DNA of 18,617 nucleotides. It comes from Candidatus Thorarchaeota archaeon (GTDB lineage: Archaea > Asgardarchaeota > Thorarchaeia > Thorarchaeales > Thorarchaeaceae). The position numbers and the translations under genes are program-made. Position 1 is the first letter of the stretch; the number at the start of each line of letters is the position of its first letter. Positions 13,877 through 18,617 of the stretch are shown here, piece by piece. The stretch is taken from contig JAEORG010000417.1 in NCBI GenBank assembly GCA_016841005.1, positions 1 to 18,617 of the forward strand, given 5' to 3'. The notes beneath the pieces were generated by a model. The model did not search any database, was not told the origin of the DNA, and was given only the letters and a program-made list of their open reading frames with translations.

Positions 13877-14413
13877 TCATTTTGTATGTTCTTTCATTAT
13901 CTCTGTCTGCACTGCTACAACTTCAGTACTCGACTTGCACATCGCATAGGCATCTAACCATTCCTTATTCAGAGTTAAAAAAGAGGTGCCCCATTTGAAG
14001 ACTGACATAATCTCACTTGCTTGTTCATTGGATCCAACAATGTAAAGAGCTGCTGCAATCGCCTCAGCAGTAGAGAGTTTAACAGGTTTGTACGTGTTGA
14101 TAGGATTTGCAGCTAGAAGATATGGCAATGCACGTTGTGCCCCATAACGAGAAAGTCGAAATATCTCTTCTGCTTGTTTCCAAGAACAATCAAGAGCGAC
14201 TAAACCGGATTTCTGTATTTCTGTCTTATCGGCTGGCGAAAAGGCAATCTCTGAAACAGGATTAAGTACGACTGCAACTCGGGGAGTCCGACGAAGATCT
14301 CTAATAATCTCAGCTTTCTTGAATCTCCCTAGACGTGTACCTGTACACTTCGACGGATCACATTGGTTCGCATGATAGATTAGAACTCGTGAAACACTTG
14401 GTTGTTTAGACAT
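13877..14413 (-). CDS. tsr3: rRNA aminocarboxypropyltransferase Tsr3 (DUF367)
   Basis: A 178-residue enzyme of the family that transfers the 3-amino-3-carboxypropyl group from S-adenosylmethionine to a 16S/18S rRNA uridine, a late small-subunit maturation step. Family motifs are YHANQCDPSKCTG near the N-terminus, LDCSWKQAEEI (the D-x-SW motif), RALPYLLAANPINTYKP and LSTAEAIAAALYIVG. The ATG at 14413 gives a normal archaeal length; a TTG at 14437 is possible. No Shine-Dalgarno is visible. It converges on RNase P RNA and diverges from the zinc-finger gene, with 68 bases between starts. Confidence 0.92.
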   Translation of the reverse strand: MSKQPSVSRVLIYHANQCDPSKCTGTRLGRFKKAEIIRDLRRTPRVAVVLNPVSEIAFSPADKTEIQKSGLVALDCSWKQAEEIFRLSRYGAQRALPYLLAANPINTYKPVKLSTAEAIAAALYIVGSNEQASEIMSVFKWGTSFLTLNKEWLDAYAMCKSSTEVVAVQTEIMKEHTK

Positions 14414-14481
14414 TTCGAATGTGATAACTATACGCAACAGATTTGTGTGTTTTCATGGTCTGATGTGATGGTTGAGTAAGA

Positions 14482-14748
14482 ATGGTTAGTAAAACTCCAG
14501 AGCATTGTGAAATCTGTGGTATTAGGATTAAATCGCACATGGTATGCCGCCTGTGTGGATCTTTCGTGTGTGAGGAATGCATGAATACTGAAGAGAAGCT
14601 CTGTGATGTTTGCGTCGAATCCAAGTGTAGTATATGTGGCGAGTTCCTATCATCCCGTGCTTGTAACTTGTGTGGGGCTTTGGTCTGTGAAGATCATGGA
14701 ATCAAGAAGAACGAGGCTACAATCTGCAATAGATGTCAGGCGATTTGA
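14482..14748 (+). CDS. Tandem cysteine-rich zinc-finger protein, FYVE/RING-like spacing
   Basis: An 88-residue protein with 15 cysteines. Two tandem units share one pattern: C-x2-C, 8-9 residues, C-x2-C-x4-C-x2-C/H, 7-9 residues, C-x2-C. Unit 1 uses C9, C12, C22, C25, C30, C33, C41 and C44. Unit 2 uses C49, C52, C61, C64, C69, H72, C82 and C85. Each unit could bind two zincs in a cross-brace. The core HMVCRLCGSFVCEEC resembles the centre of FYVE-type fingers, although the full basic RR/KHH motif is missing. It ends three bases before the chosen tiaS start, so the two are probably co-transcribed. Function is unknown; protein binding is more likely than catalysis. Confidence 0.75.
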   Translation: MVSKTPEHCEICGIRIKSHMVCRLCGSFVCEECMNTEEKLCDVCVESKCSICGEFLSSRACNLCGALVCEDHGIKKNEATICNRCQAI

Positions 14749-14750
14749 AG

Positions 14751-16082
14751 ATGTCACGTGAGATTGTAACAATTGGAATGGATGATATTGATAGTCCAAA
14801 TGGAGGTTGTACTACTCATTTTGCATCTCTTCTCGTTGAACGTCTTGAGTCCCGTGTTGACAAATGGCTTGACTATCCGAATCTTATCCGATTGAATCCC
14901 AATATTCCCTATAGGACAAGGGGGAACGGGGCTATCGCTCTAAGGATGAAGATTGACTCTTCAGAAATTGATGAACTTCTACCAATAATTCAGAGAATGG
15001 TCACTGATTATGCAGATTTATCTTATCCTAATACAAATCCCGGGGTTGCCCTCTGTAAAGGAAAGTTACCTTTGCAGCTTGCAGAATTTTCGAAGAGAGC
15101 GGTATGGCGGACAATTCCAATTTCACTTGCTAAAAGATTACTCTTGAAATTGAAGATATCGCATTTTGCAGAGGGGAACCTGAGGGGTATTATTGGTGCC
15201 TTAGCTGCGATTGGCCATGGTCTAGAACATGATTATACCTACGAATATATCGCATACAGAGCAATGGACTCATGTGATGCACCTCGAGGGGTTGACTCAA
15301 AATCTGTTAGAGAAATGAATGAAATAATGAAAGGTAGGACCTTTGCAAATATTGAGGAAAAGACACAACAAGTCTTAATCGAACCGCAGGGTCCAGATCC
15401 AGTTCTCTATGGTATCCGTGGCGATCATCCTGATGATGTACTTCAAGCGGCATCCTTGGTACGAAGTGTACAACCTGTTGAACGTTGGATGATTTTTCGG
15501 ACAAATCAAGCAACAGGAGAACACCTCCAGAACCATCTGAAGATATCGGAATTACGACCCTATATGTCTGTAAATGTATCCTGTGTAGTAGTGGTGAATC
15601 CCCGAATAATTGAAGGTGGTCATGTCATATTTACTGTCAAGGATCAAACAGGCTCGATTGATTGTGCATCATATGAACCAACTGGCGATTTCAGGTGGAT
15701 TGTTTCCGATTTGCTAGTTGGAGACAGAATCATTGTACAAGCTGGTGTGCGTCCTGCTTCTCGAACTCATGGAATGACGCTAAACCTCGAAGGTTTGCAA
15801 ATCATCGAACTTGCAGAGAGCATTCAAGTAGAAAATCCACTCTGTGAGAAATGTGGTCGTAGAATGAAAAGTGCAGGCAAGAATCAGGGGTTCAAGTGTG
15901 TTGTATGCGGTCACAAGGATGTCAGTATCAAGAAACAAGAAACATTCATCAAACGCAATTTGCACCCGGGTATTTACATCCCCCCAGCAAGTGCACAGAG
16001 GCACCTTACTCGACCTTATTCTAGATTCGGGATACAAAATATTCATCCTGCTATAATGATTGCCAAATGGCACAATCCCTAG
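14751..16082 (+). CDS. tiaS: tRNA(Ile2) 2-agmatinylcytidine synthetase TiaS
   Basis: A 443-residue ATP-dependent enzyme that attaches agmatine to C34 of the CAU-anticodon tRNA-Ile so that it reads AUA; it is archaea-specific. The N-terminal kinase-like domain starts with VTIGMDDIDSPNGGCTTHFA. The middle contains NLRGIIGALAAIGHGLEHDYTYE. An OB-fold region follows (VIFTVKDQTGSIDCASYEPTG), and a zinc ribbon lies at 365-386 (CEKC and CVVC). The ATG at 14751 gives a family-like N-terminus; an ATG at 14733 would overlap the previous gene. It converges on the S11 gene with a 31-base gap. Confidence 0.95.
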   Translation: MSREIVTIGMDDIDSPNGGCTTHFASLLVERLESRVDKWLDYPNLIRLNPNIPYRTRGNGAIALRMKIDSSEIDELLPIIQRMVTDYADLSYPNTNPGVALCKGKLPLQLAEFSKRAVWRTIPISLAKRLLLKLKISHFAEGNLRGIIGALAAIGHGLEHDYTYEYIAYRAMDSCDAPRGVDSKSVREMNEIMKGRTFANIEEKTQQVLIEPQGPDPVLYGIRGDHPDDVLQAASLVRSVQPVERWMIFRTNQATGEHLQNHLKISELRPYMSVNVSCVVVVNPRIIEGGHVIFTVKDQTGSIDCASYEPTGDFRWIVSDLLVGDRIIVQAGVRPASRTHGMTLNLEGLQIIELAESIQVENPLCEKCGRRMKSAGKNQGFKCVVCGHKDVSIKKQETFIKRNLHPGIYIPPASAQRHLTRPYSRFGIQNIHPAIMIAKWHNP

Positions 16083-16113
16083 ACACGATGAAATATACAA
16101 TATATGCTTCGAA

Positions 16114-16512
16114 CTATACTCTTCTACCGCGGCGTCCACCTGGCTTGCGAGTCCCATCATGAGGCATTGGTGTAACTTCATCAATGATGCCAATCCGAAG
16201 TCCTGCTCTACTTAACGCACGAATTGCTGCTTGAGCACCAGGACCTGGTGTTTTTGGTCCATGTCCACCGGGAGCTCTCACACGGATGTGAATTCCGTAG
16301 ATGCCTTTGTCTTTGGCTTCTCGTGCAGCTTGAAAGGCAGCCTGCATTGCAGCGTGCGGAGATGATTCATTGCGATCTGCTTTAACCATCATTCCACCAG
16401 TAACACGGGCAATTGTTTCTGCACCAGTTATGTCAGTAATGTGAATAATACTATCATTATAAGATGCATAAATATGGGCTATGCCCCATTTTGGTCTATC
16501 TTCACCACTCAT
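16114..16512 (-). CDS. rps11: 30S ribosomal protein S11
   Basis: A 132-residue small-subunit platform protein next to the mRNA exit. The archaeal motif [20 protein letters not shown], the [22 protein letters not shown] segment and the conserved end ([19 protein letters not shown]) are all present. Its ATG overlaps the S4 stop by one base (TAATG on the minus strand), implying coupled translation. It is the last gene of this short operon; the usual next genes (rpoD, L18e, L13, S9) are absent. Confidence 0.97.
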   Translation of the reverse strand: MSGEDRPKWGIAHIYASYNDSIIHITDITGAETIARVTGGMMVKADRNESSPHAAMQAAFQAAREAKDKGIYGIHIRVRAPGGHGPKTPGPGAQAAIRALSRAGLRIGIIDEVTPMPHDGTRKPGGRRGRRV

Positions 16513-17141
16513 TATTCAGCATCTCCATCAAAATTCTTTTTCCTCTCATCACCTGGGAGCGGTTCTCTTTCCTCACGTATGTCCTCAATATCCTCGGGTT
16601 CCGCTGCAACTCGTCTAGCTACATCAGAAGCCGCAATCCTTGCAGGATGAGAATCATCCCGCAGTGCAGATTTCGGACTATATCCAAGATGGTCCTCTTC
16701 TATAACAGTAAGAATTCTACTGGGTGTTGTTACTCTTGAATCTCCGAGTGCAATATGTCCATGTGTGACTAACTGCCTTGCATGGTACATAGAACATGCA
16801 AGCCCTTTTCTGAAAACAAGTGTCTGTAATCTACGTTCAAGTACATCCTCTAATGTCAAGTCAAGCACATTGTCCAAGTATCTTTCTTCTCTCAGAACTC
16901 CAAATCTTGCAAGTTTGTTAACGAGGTCACTCTCTTGAAGTCTTCTTTCATTTTCTGGAATAGCCAGAAGATTTCTTGCAGTTCTTCTGTAACGGGAAAG
17001 TTCGGTTTTATGACGCCAGAGTTCTCTTTTATTCCTCAAACCGTATGAGCCTATCAGTTGTAGTTCTTGTTCGAACCTCTCAGAATCAAAAGGTCTCTTG
17101 GGTGTCACAAATTTCTTCTTTTGACGTCTTGGATCTCCCAT
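16512..17141 (-). CDS. rps4: 30S ribosomal protein S4
   Basis: A 209-residue primary 16S rRNA binder that nucleates small-subunit assembly. The archaeal start [20 protein letters not shown], the long helical N region ([20 protein letters not shown]) and the S4 domain at about residues 103-165 ([20 protein letters not shown], then [11 protein letters not shown]) are clear. The acidic C-terminal tail is rich in Glu and Asp. It begins 14 bases after the S13 stop with a GTGAGAT motif upstream of the ATG. Confidence 0.96.
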   Translation of the reverse strand: MGDPRRQKKKFVTPKRPFDSERFEQELQLIGSYGLRNKRELWRHKTELSRYRRTARNLLAIPENERRLQESDLVNKLARFGVLREERYLDNVLDLTLEDVLERRLQTLVFRKGLACSMYHARQLVTHGHIALGDSRVTTPSRILTVIEEDHLGYSPKSALRDDSHPARIAASDVARRVAAEPEDIEDIREEREPLPGDERKKNFDGDAE

Positions 17142-17155
17142 ATTATCTCACTACC

Positions 17156-17608
17156 TTATACTTTCTTTCTGGAGACACCCACAGCTGCGCCACCTCTTCC
17201 TGTTGTACGGGTGTGCTGTCCTCTTACCTTTAAACCAAGTGAATGACGGAAACCTCGCCATGACTTTATTCTCTTGAGTCGGTCGATGTCATTTCGATGG
17301 GCAAAGTCCAAATCCGAGCCAACTAGATGTAACATTTTCCCGCTCATTCTATCTTTCGGTCTGTTTACATACCAGTCTGGTAAATTCTCTTTTACAGGGT
17401 CCTTGATGATTGCCTCGATACGTGAAATTTCATCTTGAGTCAAATAACCCAACCTTTTCGAGGGTTCAAGTTCGAGTTGTTTTACAATGGTCTTTGCCAT
17501 CCTTAATCCAACTCCCTTAACTTTGGCAATACCTTGGAGTAAAATCTCCTGGCCATCTATGTCATGGCCTGCCATTCGAACGATGTGATTGTATTCTTGC
17601 TCGGACAT
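17156..17608 (-). CDS. rps13: 30S ribosomal protein S13
   Basis: A 150-residue small-subunit head protein that forms intersubunit bridges and contacts the P-site tRNA. It shows the archaeal start YNHIVRMAGHDIDGQ, the helix-hairpin-helix AKVKGVGLRMAKTIV, and the C-terminal RNA-binding motif GFRHSLGLKVRGQHTRTTGR. The ATG at 17608 is preferred because TGAGGT lies at proper spacing before it and archaeal S13 starts in this way; an in-frame ATG at 17635 would add nine residues. It is the first gene of the S13-S4-S11 operon. Confidence 0.95.
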   Translation of the reverse strand: MSEQEYNHIVRMAGHDIDGQEILLQGIAKVKGVGLRMAKTIVKQLELEPSKRLGYLTQDEISRIEAIIKDPVKENLPDWYVNRPKDRMSGKMLHLVGSDLDFAHRNDIDRLKRIKSWRGFRHSLGLKVRGQHTRTTGRGGAAVGVSRKKV

Positions 17609-17660
17609 GGTATATAACCTCAGGCGATAAGTCATGAGGCTTGGTTCGCCTTTTGGAGAT

Positions 17661-17710
17661 GCCTTATAACAGTTATCATCGAGCTGTAATAATTCTGAAG
17701 GTGTCTATAA
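17661..17710. promoter_or_regulatory. Divergent promoters of the S13 operon and the 143-residue gene
   Basis: The minus-strand box TTATAAGGC (about 17670-17661) faces S13, and the plus-strand box CTATAAGG (17704-17711) faces the unrecognised gene at 17748. Both contain TATAAGG, about 40 bases apart. Predicted starts leave short leaders, each with a GA-rich Shine-Dalgarno. Shared control is possible. Confidence 0.5.
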
Positions 17711-17747
17711 GGCGTAAACGAGATAGAACAGTGGAGAGAGCATCATC

Positions 17748-18179
17748 TTGCCGCGCGACCAAAGTGATGATGATTCAATAAGACCAAGTTCCGTCCCTCA
17801 CGATGTTGGGCCATCGGTACTTGCCCGTGTTCCAGAAGTATTGAGGGATAAACTTAGAGAGTCTATAATTGAATCCGAAAACAATAAGGAATCAACATTG
17901 ATTTCAAGTAACACATTAGCTAATCGTTTCATTTACGAAAGATGGGGTATTAGGTCATCTCAAAGACGAAAATATCGCAATCTTTTTGCTCAAATAAGAC
18001 GACAGTGCAGAGACGTCTTTCGAAACTTTCTTGAACGAGGTTGGTTAGAAATTCAAGATGACTCGAAGAAGCATACCTTTGGAGTCTACAAGTTCGATGA
18101 CAAAAGAGGAAATCTGATATTGGGATTCGTTAAGATGGCTCCGGGATCTGAGTGGAAAGTTCGTTCTATTGGAGGTTAA
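17748..18179 (+). CDS. Unrecognised 143-residue basic protein
   Basis: Residues 1-25 look disordered. Residues 26-44 (RVPEVLRDKLRESIIESEN) and 53-97 look helical, with a basic helix (SSQRRKYRNLFAQIRRQCRDVFRNFL, residues 70-95, in two parts around FAQ). Residues 98-118 could form a beta hairpin (GWLEIQDD, then THTFGVYKF-like HTFGVYKF). Helices followed by a small wing would fit a nucleic-acid-binding winged-helix or an RNA binder, but I recognise no family. The start is TTG, with GGAGAG (17732-17737) ahead and no in-frame ATG nearby. It is divergent from S13. Its stop shares TTAA with a minus-strand stop at 18176. Confidence 0.65.
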   Translation: MPRDQSDDDSIRPSSVPHDVGPSVLARVPEVLRDKLRESIIESENNKESTLISSNTLANRFIYERWGIRSSQRRKYRNLFAQIRRQCRDVFRNFLERGWLEIQDDSKKHTFGVYKFDDKRGNLILGFVKMAPGSEWKVRSIGG

Positions 18180-18262
18180 TTATCCTCCTCGAAATTTTCC
18201 TCATCTATTAATCTCAACAACTCATCTGCAGGAACATCTGGTACAGTGGTATCTAGATACAC
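18176..18262 (-). CDS. Short acidic ORF, possibly a gene remnant
   Basis: An open frame of 28 residues reads acidic, protein-like sequence (VPDVPADELLRLIDEENFEE) between the tRNA gene and the convergent 143-residue gene. The only start codon in frame downstream of the tRNA is a GTG at 18262, without a Shine-Dalgarno; the frame stays open back into the tRNA. It may be the 3' remnant of a gene cut off by the tRNA locus, or chance. Confidence 0.25.
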   Translation of the reverse strand: MYLDTTVPDVPADELLRLIDEENFEEDN

Positions 18263-18284
18263 AAGACTGTTCTGAGAATGGAGA

Positions 18285-18405
18285 TGGCGCTGAGGATGAG
18301 ATTCGAACTCATGCCTCCGATTGGAGAATAGCTATCCAGGCGAAAGTCGCAAAGACAACTACCGATTCCAGGCTATCGCCGTGAACCAGGCTTGGCTACC
18401 TCAGC
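18285..18405 (-). tRNA. tRNA-Ser(GGA) with intron and encoded CCA
   Basis: On the minus strand, acceptor GCTGAGG pairs with CCTCAGC, followed by G73 (typical of Ser) and an encoded CCA. The D arm is GCC/GGC, the anticodon stem ATAGC/GCTAT, and a long variable arm (CTCC/GGAG) marks a class II tRNA. The T arm is ATGAG-TTCGAAT-CTCAT. The loop reads CTGGAA, then a 32-base intron (18365-18334), then A. This gives anticodon GGA, which decodes UCC and UCU. Exons are 18405-18366 and 18333-18285. The spliced length is 89 with CCA. Confidence 0.93.
18334..18365 (-). other. tRNA-Ser intron with bulge-helix-bulge splice sites
   Basis: The intron lies between positions 37 and 38, the canonical archaeal site. 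Loop bases CTGG (positions 32-35) pair with CTGG near the intron 3' end (C-G, U-G, G-U, G-C), giving the four-base central helix. The flanking three-base bulges are AA|T and AT|A, each cut after the second base as the archaeal splicing endonuclease requires. Inside the intron, AGTTG and CGACT form a five-base-pair hairpin. Confidence 0.88.
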
Positions 18406-18430
18406 TTGTTCCATGCATGAATATGGTCTG

Positions 18431-18440
18431 GATTTAAGGA
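18431..18440 (-). promoter_or_regulatory. TATA-like box for tRNA-Ser
   Basis: TCCTTAAATC on the minus strand lies about 30 bases before the tRNA 5' end, which matches an archaeal TATA box for a transcript with almost no leader. Confidence 0.45.
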
Positions 18441-18464
18441 TGACGGCAAGGTATAGGACAATTT

Positions 18465-18617
18465 CTAACCATTCTTAATATTGTACATGAGTTCACCTAC
18501 ATAATTTGTCATCATCATCTCTCTAACTTTGTCAGGATCTTTTGTATGTCCAAGAACCCATGCCAGTTTTACAAATGCAGCTTCTGAGGTCATATCATGT
18601 GCCCCCATTGCTCCAAC
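18465..18617 (-). CDS. gatD: C-terminus of Glu-tRNA(Gln) amidotransferase subunit D (partial)
   Basis: The last 50 residues and stop of a gene entering from the right edge. The pattern HDMTSEAAFVKLAWVLGHT, then DPDKVREMM and VGEL, is the conserved C-terminus of archaeal GatD, the asparaginase-like subunit that frees ammonia for the GatDE enzyme making Gln-tRNA(Gln). Type I L-asparaginases share a related end, so this is a strong but not absolute call. The stop lies about 60 bases upstream of the tRNA-Ser gene on the same strand. Confidence 0.8.
   Translation of the reverse strand, partial: VGAMGAHDMTSEAAFVKLAWVLGHTKDPDKVREMMMTNYVGELMYNIKNG

Noticed and set aside
18169..18384. 71-residue plus-strand frame at the right side
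   Set aside because: It runs antisense through the tRNA-Ser gene and its intron; the tRNA structure is far better supported.

Overview
This is a chromosomal housekeeping segment from an archaeon. The gene content is purely archaeal/eukaryotic in type: L32e, L19e, L34e, L14e, archaeal adenylate and cytidylate kinases, a Cbf5-type pseudouridine synthase, Tsr3, TiaS, a GatD fragment, an RNase P RNA and an intron-bearing tRNA. Shine-Dalgarno motifs of the GAGGTGAT type precede most genes, and archaeal TATA-like boxes lie about 25-30 bases before the RNA genes. A Ras/Rab/Arf-like small GTPase with all five G motifs, next to an EMC3/TMCO1-type Oxa1-superfamily gene, points to an Asgard archaeon (Promethearchaeota). 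A Thorarchaeia-like lineage is my best guess, but that is inference, not proof.

Layout. (1) 1-5464: the second half of the S10/spc ribosomal operon, all on +: end of probable L5, S14, S8, L6, L32e, L19e, L18, S5, L30, an Hsp20-family chaperone, L15. Several genes overlap by one base (TAATG), implying translational coupling. (2) 5465-7198: a 233-base spacer with a terminator-like hairpin, a second inverted repeat and a TATA-like box, then secY and its own terminator hairpin. (3) 7199-9490: an insertion between secY and adkA, which are neighbours in many archaea. It holds a surface-anchored glycoprotein candidate, a 59-residue membrane protein, a NUDIX hydrolase and, on the minus strand, the small GTPase. 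(4) 9531-13475: adkA, the EMC3-like insertase, an 83-residue membrane protein, L34e, cmk, L14e and cbf5. (5) 13523-13875: RNase P RNA, facing tsr3 with a one-base gap. (6) 14482-16082: a tandem zinc-finger protein and tiaS. (7) 16114-17608, minus strand: S13-S4-S11. (8) 17748-18617: an unrecognised 143-residue protein sharing a divergent promoter region with S13, tRNA-Ser(GGA) with a 32-base intron, and the 3' end of gatD.

The genes combine ribosome assembly, rRNA/tRNA maturation (Cbf5, Tsr3, RNase P, TiaS, GatD), nucleotide kinases and membrane-protein biogenesis (SecY, EMC3-like). The points most worth a second look are: the 83-residue membrane protein as a possible EMC3-like partner; the tandem FYVE/RING-like zinc finger before tiaS; the GTPase with an Arf-type DLGGQ motif; the L34e that has lost three of its four zinc cysteines; the cmk-L14e spacer with two mini-ORFs; and the tRNA intron with a well-formed bulge-helix-bulge. 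No CRISPR array, insertion sequence or prophage is visible. No stretch over 300 bases lacks a gene.
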